Source: Scilla litardierei (Eukaryota > Streptophyta > Magnoliopsida > Asparagales > Asparagaceae). From it: a DNA stretch of 64,000 bases. Where the stretch lies: positions 193,947,689 through 194,011,688 of the forward strand of contig CM061141.1 of NCBI GenBank assembly GCA_030789695.1, given 5' to 3'. The notes beneath the pieces were generated by a model. The model ran no database searches. It was not told the DNA's origin and saw only the letters and a list, made by a program, of their open reading frames with translations. Position 1 is the stretch's first letter. The number at the start of each line of letters is the position of its first letter. The position numbers were made by a program, and so were the translations under genes. Below, one piece after another: positions 44,915 through 57,698 of the stretch.

Positions 44915-46547
44915 TCACTCTATGATGCGGAGGGGTCCTTGGACGGTGTTGATCTTCTTCCCCTTGTCCGGCTGCATAGAGGTCCCTTCCCCGTGAGCTG
45001 GCTCGTCGGCTAAGTTCCTGGCGTGCCCCCGGCTCATCAGCTTCTCTATGTCCTTTTTTAAGTGCCAGCAGTCTTCAGTGTCGTGGCCATTGTCCTTGTG
45101 ATACTTGCAGTACTTCTCCCCGTTCTTCCCACCTCTTTTTGCCTTCGGTGGGGGGCGATCGGCGCGTTCTTCCTTCTGTACTTGAGCGAGGACGGCGTCT
45201 GGGGTGGCGTCCCTCGTACCCTCTCCCCGCTGCCTGTTTCTTGGGCTCTTCTCGCTCCGGTACCCTTCGGGGCTGCCTCGTCCGCTGTCGCCGCGCTTGG
45301 TCCCTTGAGTGGCCTTTCATGCCTCAATGGCCAAGGTCTCCTCGGTCAACATGAAGCGCTCGGCCCTTGCCATGATCCCTGGGAGGTCCTTCGGGGGATC
45401 GTTGTGCAGAGATTTCTTAAGGCCTCTATGACACAGCCCTTTCTTAAGGGCCGTCTGGACAACAAGGTCGGGGGGGCTGTTCACGTTCAGCCTTTCTACG
45501 TTGAAGCGGCGCATGAACTGTCGGAGCGGCTCGGCTGGGCCCTGCACTATGTTAAACAGATGTTCAGCATCAGGCTTTACTTGTCTCCCTGCCATGAACT
45601 GTTTGCAAAACAGCTGTGTGAGTTCCTCGAAGCTGTCGATGGAGCGGCTGGGTAGGCTGTGGTACCAGGTCCTCGCCGCTCCCCTGAGAGTTGAATAGAA
45701 GCCCCGACAGAGCAGGTCATCGTCGGCTCCCTGGAAGGACATGTCCCCCTCGTAGTCCATCACGTGGTTTCCCGAGTCTCCTATCCCGTCATACTTCCCT
45801 AGCGTCGGGATCTTGAATCGAGAGGGGACCTGCGCGTCGGTTATTCTCCGTGATAGGGGGCATCGGTCTCCGTGGATTCCCCCGGGGGTTCGACACCCGC
45901 CCTCCTCTGGTTCGTTTGGTGGCGGAGGGGGCACAGGCACCGGCGGGGTCGGCTCCACGGCCCTCGCCACACTGGGAATCGGGCTGACCCGGCGTTCCCG
46001 GCTCCTCCGGCGGGAGCTCCCGCTCCGCCGTGATCGGTCTCTCGAGTGGTGTCGATTGCTTCTCCTGCGGTGGGGTGATCGTGGTTGACGAGACGACGCA
46101 GTCACCGATTCGTCCCCCGTGCCTTCGGTTTCTCTTCGGCTCCTCTCACGGTGAGGGGAGGAGGCGCGCTCTCGCCTGACGGGAGCCGGACAACGTGAAC
46201 CGACGTTCCGTGTTCGGTCTTTGGTTCCCATGGTCATCGACCACAGCGGATCGTAAGAGCGGGGGATCCCCCGTCCAACGATGGTCGTCGCCCAACGCGC
46301 CTCCGTTAGCTGGCGCAGTGCTGACGAGGTGCTGTACTGCCGCGACCAGCGTCTGGATGTTCGCGTTGGGCTCCTGAGCCAGGGCACGGAGTTGTCCCTG
46401 TGTGGCCAGTTCCATCCCGCCAATCTCTTCAGTTGTGGGGGCGGGGTGGTTGTTGACGGGCGTGTCTTCGAGGTTGCCGTTGGATGCGCCCTTCCCCTCC
46501 TCCGGGATGGGGGGCATGCGTCTTCTTCTGTTGCTGGCTCGTGCCAT
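44915..46547 (-). pseudogene. gag: G gag, disabled
   Basis: I take the ATG at 46547 (MARASNRRRR); an earlier ATG at 46592 lies in the PBS itself. The N-terminal part is in one frame to about 46200, where the frame shifts. The next part has an Arg/Ser-rich linker, then the Tat-type gag core: IPTLGKYDGIGDSGNHVMDY, then FYSTLRGAARTWYHSLPS, FEELTQLFCKQF and HLFNIVQGPAEPLRQFM. A TGA at 45319-45317 (compatible with a C-to-T change of an Arg codon) interrupts it, and the frame then stays open to 44915 through the zinc-binding end KYCKYHKDNGHDTEDC. Two breaks make a full Gag impossible without correction or readthrough. No pol follows. Confidence 0.8.
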
Positions 46548-46585
46548 TGCAGGTGTGGTTTGCTTCTTCGTGGGAAAATTTGCGT

Positions 46586-46603
46586 TTCCCATAGACGGCG
46601 CCA
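46586..46603 (-). promoter_or_regulatory. G primer-binding site
   Basis: Minus-strand TGGCGCCGTCTATGGGAA two bases inside the 5' LTR, the form typical of Tat/Retand elements. Confidence 0.8.
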
Positions 46604-46605
46604 GA

Positions 46606-47555
46606 TGTTTCAGAGTGTTTTCTCACTACAAAAGCGTTGACCGTGGGCAACCCGGTCAACGTGGTCAAGGGGCCCGCTTGGGTCCCTCGGGTGTGTCGAG
46701 TCGGTGCAGACGAGGCGTGAGTCGGAGCTGCAGACGACGTGGAGTGCGTCGGCTGGGCCGAATCGGTGTCCTCGGTCGTTGGTTGGGCGAGGGGAAGCCT
46801 CGGCCCGGGTTGAGACGCTCGGCCTCGGTCGGGCGTGCTCGGCCTCGGCGGTCGGACGACGAGGGGTAGCCTCGATCGTCCAGCTGGTTGCACGGTCGGT
46901 GAGGGGCGGAGGGGAAGCCTCGGCCCGTGGGTCTGATGTCCTCCTGCGTAGACGAGAACGCTCGTCAGGGGGCCGGACCTTGGTTCCGGCCAAATCCCCT
47001 CCGATGCCTAAGTCAGACAGTGATCTGAAAGAGGAGGCCCGGCGGAGACGGTTCGACTCGAGAGGAGATCGGAACGGCGTCTCACGGCGCGAGCGGGGGA
47101 GGAAGGAGATGAAAATGGGGAAACAAGGTCGTTGATGGAGTACCTTAGGTTTTAGATACCTGAGATGCGGTCCCTTGTCCTGTCGTCCTCCTGGCCCTTT
47201 TATAGACCTCCCGCCATGATTGCCCCCGACCCATGTCGCTCGTCCGCCCTCAATCGTGCCCCCTCAATCCGCCCCCCCACCCGCCGCCGCTTCCTGCGCC
47301 ATGCCAGCACCTCCCCATAACAGCCATTGAGTGGTAACGGGATCAGGGGGACGGTTATCGCTGGAGTGGGTGAGTGACTCGTGCGATATCGGGGCCGGGT
47401 CGGATCGATATTTGGGGGGCCCTCTATGGGGCTTTGCCAGACGGGCCCGATCATGTAGATGGGCTTCCGGTCGGCGGTCGGGCATCCAGGCTCATATCTT
47501 TCGGGCTTCGTTCGGTGGGCTGTGTTTTTGGGCTTTCGGTAAAATAGACGTATCA
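46606..47555 (-). repeat. G 5' LTR
   Basis: 950 bp; minus-strand termini TGATACG and GAAACA. GC-rich with repeated CTCGGCC phrases at 46795-46930. Complete, unlike its partner. Confidence 0.85.
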
Positions 47556-50379
47556 CCACTAATAATACTAATCAACGCCAAAGCTACTAGTAGTAACTAT
47601 ACACGTACATGTATTAACATAACATGTTAATATAATATCATCCAAAAATACAAACCAACCAAAATCATACTCGGGTGAATAGTAATACTTTACTACACCA
47701 CCACATCAATTTACTGGCTGTAAGTGTGCCATCACCTTGCACACTCACATTATTACCAATACACAAGGTAATACCATACATCTTATACACTCACAATCTA
47801 AACTGATATAGTACCACATGTCACATAGACATACCACTAAAAAATACAATCATCCTTTGTCAATTAACATTCCAATCATACGATCACTTTTAAATACCGC
47901 ATATTACTATATACACGTAATAATATATATCACTATACGTACATACATGCACGTAATACCTAACACCATACACAGATTTATATAAGCATTACTCATAGCA
48001 CTATGGTCAACGTAACCTACCCACCTTATGATCAAGTCCGTCCTCAGACTTCCTTAAATAGGCCGACATAGGAGTGAGCGGACTTAGACACTGAGGTCAT
48101 CTATCCCAGTCATACATACATTATAATGAAACAATATACATCCATATGCTTATACCTACTCATATATCACACATTTTCAAATACCTATACATACGTTCAT
48201 TTTACATACATATACGTACTTACACTACCACACTCCTATCTCGTATATATATATATAGGACACATACACACGCACCGGTATACACAACCATGGTAATCTA
48301 CATATGCAAGTATACTATTTCATAAATTCACATATACGTAGTCACAAACATATGGCCATGCATACCTCCTGGTATACACATGCTCACACATCATCCCGTA
48401 GGGGTAATATTAGAATCCCACTATACATAAAAACACTAATTCATACAATGTATATTTATATACACACCTATAACTAACCACATACATATACACGCACGAG
48501 TACACGCCAGACATTCTAACATATAAATCACACAATAAATCTGCACACACAACTATACGTACACTTATTATCATTACACCTAACATGTACATCACTGTAC
48601 TAGCATACAATTACAACCATTAACAAGTACGGCTAAGATACATATACTCCTCGTAACTAACCAACACTAAATCCAATACGCTCAGATATTCCTATAGTGA
48701 TATAGATAATCGCTCGCCTAAGCATAAATATACACTTACTAATCTGCACTCGACTATATACATATATCACATATTACCGTGTATGCACATATAACACAGT
48801 AGTTAATCATACTATAATAACATCCTAGGGGTAAACACACTCGTACATGGGTGGTATATAGAGATTCACCCGCACACGGGTCCAAACTCACTATCTAATT
48901 ACATGCACCACAAGAATACCACAATCAAAGCTAATGGTCTCACTAAGTAAAGATAAGCATGAATGTGGTAACTAAGTAATAGTGTAGGATGATACAACGA
49001 ACTAACGTTGTGATGGACGGTTCCGGAGATGGTATGGTTAAGAGAGTAGTTTGGTTGGGTGACACAAAAAAAATATATTAAATAATTAAGAAGATAAGGA
49101 TATGTGTAAAATAATAACATCGTAAAAATAGCGAACACATGGTATAAGTTGAAACGTAAAATGTGATTGGTCAAATGATAGGGGAAGAGTAATATGGGCC
49201 TAGTGATGTAGTGCTTGTTTTGCAAATGGAAAATAGGTTTGTAAAAAGAAAATTTTCCTTTCTTAAAATGCATGAAGACAATGATTATTAGACTGACACA
49301 CATGATTTTGAAGTTCTATTTAACTTAGGAAAGTATTTTAAAAGTATGCATCAATGACCATTTCAAAATACATTAGTAAGAAAATGAGGTGACGTTTGAA
49401 CTAGCGAATTAGAAATAAAGTTTTTAAAAAAAGTTCATTACATTAGGAAAATAGAGTAGCTATACGAGGTTAGGTGAAAATCGAAGTGCGAAAGATATAT
49501 GTTAGAAAATCGCTATAAGATAGTAACTAAAGATCGCTTCAGAAGAGTTTCCTAATCAAGATTGGGTTTAAGTCGACTGAAGCGTAGAAATTCTAAGCGA
49601 AAAAGTTTTTGAAAGGATTTTAAACTTAGCAAGGAATTTAATAAAAGAAATATCGAAAATACTTTTTAAAAGACCATGGATCTGCAATGGGGATGTTCAA
49701 GGTTAAGGATGGTGGACCCGAAGAGTTTATGTGAATCGAGGACAAGGGATATGTTCGACGATCGAGACATAAGGGCGACTAAGAGGTAACTCCGTGAATA
49801 CGCTACGATGGCTTCCTACGATCGTCAATTTGAAAGTATAATGATTAGGAAAAAAATGAAAGCAGGGGACATAATCATTGGGTCGACTAAAGGTTTAACA
49901 CTAATGTTCTTCAACGTACTAGACTGCGATAGGAGAAACTGAGGTAAAGATTCGTTGAGGATCGAGGCCGATATCTTATCTATAGATCCGGAATATCTAA
50001 CGCTTAGAAGTCTACTCCTTGCAGGCGTCTCGGGTTCGACTCGCATGGTGACGATCTCTACGTCCGGTCGGGCCCTAGATTCGATAAATCTGAGCGAACG
50101 ACTAATAAACCCAAAAGTCTAATAAGGTCAGAGCTGGATGATCAATCGATGGGGTGACTCCTGAGATGATAATACTAAGTCGTGGCAAGGGTGTCTAACT
50201 AACGAGCACAAGCGTCTATCTATTCCTATTATCCTGGTGTCAGGTTTCCTATCGTGCTGAGACAAGGTATTCGAGTGATTTTGCGTACGAACTAATTCTG
50301 GATGTTTTGGCTAATGAAAAGTGTTCTCATTGTTCTGAGTTTCGCAGTTGCAGGACCTGCATGGGCCACCAACAAAACC
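47556..50379 (-). other. E internal region, non-coding
   Basis: In reverse it follows the internal region of A closely in order (compare the stretch around 13680-13720 with 47660-47700). No gag or pol. The PPT-proximal end is missing because of the deletion at the E/G junction. Near 50352-50370 the minus strand reads TGGTGGCCCATGCAGG, the post-LTR primer-like site. Confidence 0.7.
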
Positions 50380-53300
50380 TGTAACGCCCCGTTTCCCAAA
50401 AGACACCGGAAGCGAGAGCGTTACGCGGTCCGCTTGAACTGGAGCGGTGAAGCTCGAGTTCAATAATCGTTTGTGATAAAAACACAGAAGAGGTCCTTGC
50501 ATTTGCGTATCAGAACAATCAGAAAACATTTCATTAACTTAAAAAAACACTTCCAGAATTGTACGTACAAGAAATAAAACAACTGGCCTCAGCATGGCCA
50601 AAAAGAGACTACAACAAAAACACTAATCCTACTACAAGGTACTAAAGCTAAAATCAAAATAGTGACGGAAAAGGTGCTCTAGTCTTTCACAGAAAGCAAC
50701 TCGGCGTCTACGGTGAACTCCGGCTCTCTAAATCAGGCGTCACGAACGGTTCCTCTGGGTACGCAAGCTCATAATCTGACATACATCCACCAACAATGAA
50801 TGTATGTTAGCTAGGTCTGCAAGAAAAGATTAGCATCCCAAGGCAAGATATACAGGTGATATGGTTTTAAGAAGCATTTAATACTTTAAAGAAATGACTG
50901 CAGCAATTTAACATTAACGAATATATTGAAATGGAAACAACATCCCTAACATGCGGTTCTAAACAGTTCCAAGAATAAAGTTAAGATTTCCTCCGAGTTC
51001 ATTAGCATTTCAATTATCAAGATGACCAAGTTAGCGTTGCAAGTTTTCATGTCAAGAGTTAGCATTCTAATCTCGGGTTCACGCCTGTAGGTCGTGATGA
51101 GAAGGTCGTTCCTCTCACGGGGGCTTACCGTGATTGGCGCTAACCCACCGCGTGTGGATGGTGCTCTTGATGAGAGTACCTTTCATACGCCCAGTGGCCG
51201 CTCAACCCTAACCACACCCAAAAGTTTGCCGGAACACGAACCGGCCTAGTCGACTCACACGACATCACGATATCACGAGTTTGCCTTTGAGGCGCACGAT
51301 TTCACGATGTCACTCTCGTTAATGACCAAGCAAGATGGACATGACTTAGATGTTGTCAATGTTCTCGTTTTACAACGTTTACAATAAAAACAAGGTTGAG
51401 CAGGTTGGTGTAATGAACACTTTACAGTGAACGAATTACTTGCCAATGTTTAAATTTAATCCTTGTCGACTTGTATGTCAAAGTGTCGCATTTTTGGTCT
51501 AAAACATTTTCATGTGTCGTTATACGCACGATTTTCAAGATATACACATTAAAGCAAAAGACGCAATTATTAATCAACTTCAAAAATCCATATTTAATTG
51601 CACACTTGCCTGTTTCCGATGAATTTGGGTGTCGTTGGGATTGTATGGACGGCGCGAAAGTTTCTGCGTCAACAAGTTTAAGGCATAAAGTTAGCAGCTC
51701 GAATCAGTTTATTAGATCTATTATACGGGTACTGTAATTTTTAATACCCAACAACTTACGGTAAGCTTAAACCACTAACTTAAAATAAATGGTACTGTAC
51801 ATATCTAACATGGTGATATAAATATATAATTAACTTATGGTTTATAACTTACTGATAAAAGAAAATATTAACGAACTTACAGTTTACCGTAATACTATCT
51901 AAACTATGATAGAGCGTATAATTATTAGATTTAGGAATATCGTGTACGTAACATCACAGTCTATGTGAAGCAATAACAAAAGCAAGTTTGTGTATTATCA
52001 AGCCGCATGCATGCATACATATGATCTCACCTTCACCTTGCTGATGCCACGTTGCAGGGGAGGTGAGCGTCGTCTCGGACAGTGGCGACCGGAAGGGTGG
52101 TCGGCGACTGCTACGGTGCAACATCCGGCGGTGTCGAGGCTTCGGGAAGGGTGTTGGTCTGGTGGTTAGTCGATCTGCGCCGAAGATAAAGGCGGAGGAA
52201 GGTGAAAGGCGACGTCGGAGAGGCGATGATGTCGGTGGTTGCGTAGAGGCGGCGGGCTTCGATGTCGACGGCGAGTGGCGGTGTATGGCTGACGTCGGGG
52301 TGTGCTGCGGGTTTGGCAATGGAAGGTCGGAGGGAGAGAGGCGAAGGCGCGGCAGCTTCGAAGGGCGTCGAAGTAGATGGCTTCGGGTGTTGGCATGTCG
52401 AACAGATCGGTGGTGGTTCGGGCTTAGGGGGTGAGGGGATCTGGTAGGGGGATGTGTACGGTGGTGAGAAGGGGAGGTTGGCGTCCGGTTCATGGGAATC
52501 TCAGGACAAAGGCCGACTGGAACAAGAGCGATGGGCACGGGGTATGGAAGGGGCTCATCGGCAAGGCTGGGTGCACATGTGGGCATGGGGACTGTCGGCG
52601 GAGCGGTGGTTGGCGAGGATGTGGGAGCTGCTTGGTCGGAGTGGTTTCGTTGGTCGTCGGGGGCTCGGGGTGGAGGTGTACGGTCTGAGGGGGAGAGCAT
52701 GGGAGACAGGGGACGGTGGTGGTGGCTGTGCGAGGTCAGAGGCCGCTGGAGGGGCTTGGTCGGAGCGGTCTTCGGCCGTCGAAGAAGAGAGGGATGGGTC
52801 GGGGCTTGTTTAAACTGTGAGAAGAAGCGAGGGTTTCGGCCTTGTGGGGTTTCTCGCGAGGAGGAAGAAGGTTGCAGGACTTCGGGCGTTGGGAAGGAAG
52901 GCTGGGGCGCACAAAATAAAAGCCTGGGTTGTGCTAGGTTGCGTGCAGGCCTAGGGGTAGATGTAGGTTGCAATAGTTGGGGGCTTGTGTGTAGGCTACG
53001 GCGCATGGAAATGGACTGTGATTTCCCTTGCTTGCCTTGAAGCCTAGGGGAAAATATAGTTATAGGGTTAAGGAGAGAGAGGATAGGGGTGTGTAGTACG
53101 TGGGGATGATGGGGAATCGTGACGTGCGGGTTTGTGAACGTTTGAGATGGAGGGGCAGTTGGGATTTGATTTCGTTTGGATCCAGTTTGATTTTCTAAAA
53201 CTTAACACTAATTGGTTACTCACTAATTATTAGTTATAAAAGGATAATTAATTAGCTAGAGGTTATAGGTTTCTTTCCAGTACGATTTTGAAAGCTTGTT

Positions 53301-53624
53301 TTGTTTTGTTTAATATATTTTTTTTATAAATACTTAAAAACTTTCATACATTCTGATTCCTAATTGATTCGAATCACAGAATTTATAAAACTATTTCTTT
53401 AAAACATTGGTATAAATAATTTAGGGAGGTTATAACAGATTGGTCTCATGATATCCAAAAATTAAAAAGAAAGTATCCAGGCGCTCGCGCCTCCGAAAGG
53501 ATCGTGGATGCGGGGTTCTGTCACGCGACTGATCTACGGAAAATAACCATAAGAACCCATTACAAATATGCGCACGCGAAACAACGTACGCGCTAATATA
53601 CGTACAACCGGACAGTGGTCGTTA
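50380..53624 (-). repeat. E 5' LTR
   Basis: 3245 bp, minus-strand termini TGTAACGACC and CGTTACA. It includes the putative intron 51609-50817, mini-ORF 50782-50708, a GC-rich leader (about 52030-53040) with a possible donor GAAG|GTGAGA near 52030, and an AT-rich U3 (53050-53624). Confidence 0.85.
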
Positions 53625-54680
53625 CACAAGACAAAACGGAACACGGGAAGCCAGACAGGACAAGACAAGACACGAAAAGGGTTCACGCCTTTACGGTTCG
53701 AGGGGGATCAGACCCTCTTGCCGTGTGCACGCTTAACCCTACCCCAAAACCCCAAGAATCGTGACAGGACAAGGGATCACTTGCTCTAGCTTGACAAGTG
53801 CCCTATTGCTCTCTGAGCTGTGTATCAGTACAAGGGATCACCTGCTATAGCTTGACAGGTGCCCTATTTCCCATCGGGCTTTGATTCAGTACAAGGGATC
53901 ACTCGCTCTGGCTTGACGAGTGCCCTATTGCCCAGCGGGCTGTGCAATACGGAACGGGACATGGCAAGACGGAAGGGACATGACACGACAAAACAGGAGG
54001 GGTTGTACTAGGGTGTCCACAACTCACACACACGCATGTCAATCCTATGATGTCAAAATTGTTGTTGTTGGACTCAGACTTCGTTGTCAAATCTGAGCCA
54101 TCAGGGGCGTCCCGGACGCTATCATTTCACGTCCGGTTCTCATTCTTCCAAAGTATCAATTCTAGCAAGGCTAAGGCCTAAACATGGCCAAGAACGCAAG
54201 TGGTACACTTGCCTGCGGTGGCGAGTGCGTCGTCTTCCTGGAACGTCTCGTCCAAACGTCTCGTCGGCGCAAGAACGTCTGAAAATCGTGACATGGCGAC
54301 GGTGACAGATCGCGATTCAATAATTCCTATTAGGGTTGTGTCTAGGTTATCGGGACTATCCTATTCTTCAAAAAATCACATTTTTACTGCATTTAACCTA
54401 ATCGACGATCTATCCTATGTGCACATGCATAAAGTTCATTCGTCGATTTATCTACGGTTGCACAACGTTTTAAGGATCAACGGAAAAATAAATTTAATGG
54501 ATTTAGTTGCTGATTTAATTAGGTTTTGATCATCTATAGTGTGGGTTTCTATGAGTTTAGGGAACCAACCTGATTTGACGTTTGAGCGGAGATCCGGCGG
54601 CAGATCTGGAAAAAGGCGGAAGCTTTGTGTCGTCCGAAAATTCCTAGGCCGCGGGTAGCGCAGCGAGGAACGTTGATTGT
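53625..54680 (-). repeat. F: fragment of a D-like LTR
   Basis: Corresponds in order to about 55345-56330 of the D LTR but is clearly diverged. It contains three hairpin repeats (53765-53945), the boxes GGTTAAGCG and AAGGCGTGAACCC, and the donor CCGCAG|GCAAGT at 54213/54212. Cut off by E on the left and by D on the right. Confidence 0.75.
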
Positions 54681-55020
54681 TGTCACGTCCCGCTTCCCAA
54701 AAAGGTCGGAGGCGAAGCGTGACTAAGGCCCGCTTAGGCCAGGGCAAAGAGCCCAGACCCAATAAGCGTCTGTGATATTCCAAACAAAGGCAACAGGTCC
54801 CTGCAAGTTAGTACGGAAACAACAAAGTATTGAAAAGAGATATCATTTCATTTTATTCCAAATAAAGCATCCAAAAGTACTGAGAGTCTAAAACGCCCGA
54901 AGGCTACAACTGCAGAAACGGAAACTACTGGTGCAAGCACCCAACCTAGACAAGAAAACAACAGGTGCTACCCACCCAATCTAAACTGGAACAGAAATCT
55001 GGATCAGCAACAAGAGGCCT

Positions 55021-55122
55021 TTAACTCTGGTCCTTCTCCGGGTCGTACTCTGGATCAACGTCCTCCGGCTCTCCGTCCGCTGGCAAGTCCGCCTCGTCAA
55101 CGTACTCTGGCTCAACACCTGA
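55021..55122 (-). other. Conserved acidic mini-ORF in D 3' LTR
   Basis: 33 codons starting SGVEPE, same length as in B. Of the codon differences from B, about eight are third-base synonymous, a pattern expected under protein selection. In D the frame is open from the acceptor at 55163. The 5' LTR copy has lost the stop codon. No in-frame ATG nearby. Confidence 0.45.
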
Positions 55123-55162
55123 CGTACAGCACCAAAAGAAGGAACTGTACGTCAGGTCAGGT

Positions 55163-55963
55163 CTACAAAAGGGGTTAGACCAAACTGCAAGTGTATCAAC
55201 TTTTAGACAATATTTTACTGGTTGATTAGCATGCTGGGGTTACAACAAGTACAAGAGAAGTAACGTAGCAGGAAAGTAAAACGCAACAAGTAGTAGTGGT
55301 AGCGTGTGCTACCAACTACGGGACTAGCCTACAGGTGTCAGGACAAGACGTGACGTGACGGAAGCAAGGCAGGACAAGACAAGTGAGACACGAAAGGGTT
55401 CACGCCTTACGGTTCGAGGGGGATCAGACCCTCTTACCGTGCACACGCTCAACCCAACCCCAAACCCCAAGACAAGACAAGACAAGATATCCGTACAAGG
55501 GATCACTCGCTCTAGCTTGGCGAGTGCCCTATTGCCCGCAGGCTGAGAATCCGTACAAGGGATCACTCTCTCTAGCTTGGAGAGTGCCCTATTGCCCTCG
55601 GGCTGTGTATCCGTACAAGGGATCACTCTCTTAACTTGGAGAGTGCCCTATTGCCCGCAGGCTGTGAGTCTGTACAAGGGATCACTCGGTGAGTGCCATA
55701 TTGCCCAGCGGGCTGTGCAAGACGGGACGTGACGTGATAAGACGGGAAGGGTTATTCTAGGGTGTCCACACACACGCACACACATGATAGCCCTACAGCA
55801 TGAAAAAGTTGTTGTTGTCAGTCTCAGACTTCGTCGTCAAGTCTGAGCCGTCAAGAGTCGTCCCGGACGCTATCATTTCACGTCCGGTTCTATTTGTTCA
55901 CAGTTAACAGTTCTAACCAACTAAGGCCTAAGCACGGCCAAAAGTGCAAGTGGATACACTTGC
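55163..55963 (-). other. Putative GC-AG intron within D 3' LTR, with hairpin repeats
   Basis: 801 bp, ATCGCAG|GCAAGT to TTTTGTAG|ACC; the 5' LTR copy is 63819-63019. Inside are four units of about 60 bp (55491-55715), each with a hairpin: CACTCGC/GCGAGTG, CACTCTC/GAGAGTG (twice), and a short CACTC/GAGTG. The boxes GGTTGAGCG and AAGGCGTGAACCC lie at about 55395-55460. Confidence 0.55.
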
Positions 55964-56600
55964 CTGCGATGGTGAGTGTGTCGTCCGTCCGGGGCGTCTC
56001 GTCCAGTCGTCGCGTCCGCGGTAGTCCGTCTGAAACAGTCACGGCGACGGTGTCAGGTCGCGAATTCGTCAAATCCTATTAGGTTTCGTTTCTAGGTTTT
56101 CGGGACTATCCTATTCGTCAAAAGTCACTTTTTGATGTATCAACCTAATCGACGATCTATCCTATGTGCACAGTCAAATTTGTCCGTTCGTCGATTTTCT
56201 ATGTTCTTCAACGTTTTACAGGAGCTGAAAATTAAATTTAGTTCAAGTTGACGGTTTTTAGTTTAGGGTTCAGTCAGCTATTGTGGGGGTTTCTACGAGT
56301 TTCGGGGAACCAACCTGAACCGGAGTTTGCTGTTGATTGGATGTCGGGTCTGATCGGAGGACTCCTCGGCTTCAGATCTGGTCCTCGCACGTCTCTCCAA
56401 AAGTTCGAACTTGCGACGAAGGCCTACGACGTGTCGCAACGTCGTAGACGGCAAATCCGCGAAGTGGCACGTCCAAGTGGGGCCCACAGCAGTGCTAGGG
56501 GTCCAAGGGGGCCCACAACACCTCAGGAGCACTTGGGGGGCCCACCACAGAAGTTGGTGTGGGAGAAACCCACTTGCGACACTAGGCCGTCGGTCGTTCA

Positions 56601-56901
56601 CCCTCGGTGCGAGGGTTTCTCTCGGTCAGACCGAGAGAAGCTCTCGGTCGTGCGAGCTGCGATGCGGGGGAGGTCGGCACGGCGTCGGTGCGAGGGTTCT
56701 TGTCGGTCAGACCGACAGATCTTGTCGGTCGGGCGCTTGGACGAAGCTGGCAGCGGAGCGGGGTGCGGAGCGGCTTCGGGTGCGGAGCGGGCCTCGGTCA
56801 GACCGACGGGGCGGGTCGGTCAGGCGCTGGCGATGCGGAGCGGAGCGGAGCGGGCGGCTGTGCGAGAAATTCCTTCGGTCAGACCAGAGGGAGCATCGGT
56901 C
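56601..56901 (-). repeat. Dyad pairs in the D LTR leader
   Basis: Four units of about 80-88 bp, each with a GGTC-A-GACC-type dyad and a second CGGTC 21-22 bp further on (CGGTC at 56623/56645, 56704/56726, 56795/56817, 56876/56897). Outer stem bases change together between units (CTCTC/GAGAG against TGT/ACA). Confidence 0.7.
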
Positions 56902-57698
56902 GGAGCGGGCGACAGCGGGGGGGACGATGCAGCGGGCTGAGCGAGCGGCGATGCGGGGTGCTGCTCCGGTCGTGCAAGGGGATTTGTGGGGGAGAGCTCC
57001 GGTCGTGCACGTTGCGATCGTCGCAACGTTGCGACGAAGCTTTAGAAGATGAAACGGCGGCTAGGGTTTTGAGCAATGACGAAAATACTTTGCCTAGGGC
57101 TAACTTAAATAGGTTAGAGCTAGGGTTAGGGTTTGGGTTCGGAAAAATATTATTAAAATAATTTAAAATAATTAATTTACTTAAAAATTACTCTCCTCTC
57201 CCTCACGCAAAATGGGTGCGGCCAAAAATTCTAAAATTTTGCCTAAAAATTCTTTATTACGTTATTATAATATAGGAATTTTTTTGTAATTAACACGTTT
57301 ATAAAAATAGGTTTTAAAATTATTTAAAGCTTTCAAAAAAATAGAAAATAGGTCAAATTAAGTCCAAAAATTATAAAATAATTATGGGGTGTTCTAGATG
57401 ACTAAAGAAAGGTATCGGAGAAGACGGATCTAAATTTTGATGTCGAGAGACGAAACTAAAATTCGTAACGTCTCGCATCAAAACAGAAAGTCGCGACGTC
57501 ACGTCAATTGAGATAGCGTCGCTGAAGAACGACTCGAGATATGTTGTTACAAAGTTATTCCACAATCTAATACTTCCAGAGACGATCACGTCGATATATC
57601 ACTCAATAATATTCAAAATCAAATAAAGTCAAAAATAAGCACGTGCACAATCAAGAGCACGTGCACAAAGAAAGTACGATCGGAAGCCGACCGTTACA

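Larger units (their letters stand above)
40744..47555 (-). mobile_element. Element G: Retand/Tat-type retrotransposon without pol
   Basis: On the minus strand: 950-bp 5' LTR, PBS, broken gag, a 90-bp tandem repeat, an antisense spliced ORF, PPT, and a truncated 3' LTR. Reverse transcriptase, RNase H and integrase are absent. Gag type, PBS and antisense ORF are hallmarks of the Tat/Retand group. The left end was removed by a deletion that also took part of E. Confidence 0.85.
38551..53624 (-). mobile_element. Element E: non-autonomous long-LTR retrotransposon, rearranged
   Basis: On the minus strand: 5' LTR (53624-50380), non-coding internal region (50379-47556), insertion G, then a 3' LTR lacking its U3 end (40743-38551). 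The LTR portions shared are almost identical over 2.2 kb. Flanking bases do not match (TGGCA left, CAAGA right), so this is not a simple insertion. Internal region and LTR 3' half are related to element A. Confidence 0.8.
54681..57698 (-). repeat. D 3' LTR
   Basis: 3018 bp, minus-strand termini TGTAACGG and GTGACA. In minus order: AT-rich U3, TATA-like CTATTTAAG near 57108, GC-rich leader with dyad pairs (56601-56901), a possible donor TTCAG|GTTGGT near 56312, acceptor-like CTGTTTCAG near 56030, intron 55963-55163, hairpin and mini-ORF, 3' end. Confidence 0.9.

Noticed and set aside
56248..57161. 230-codon and other Arg/Gly-rich plus-strand frames
   Set aside because: Antisense to the GC-rich D leader; no domain and no conservation in F.
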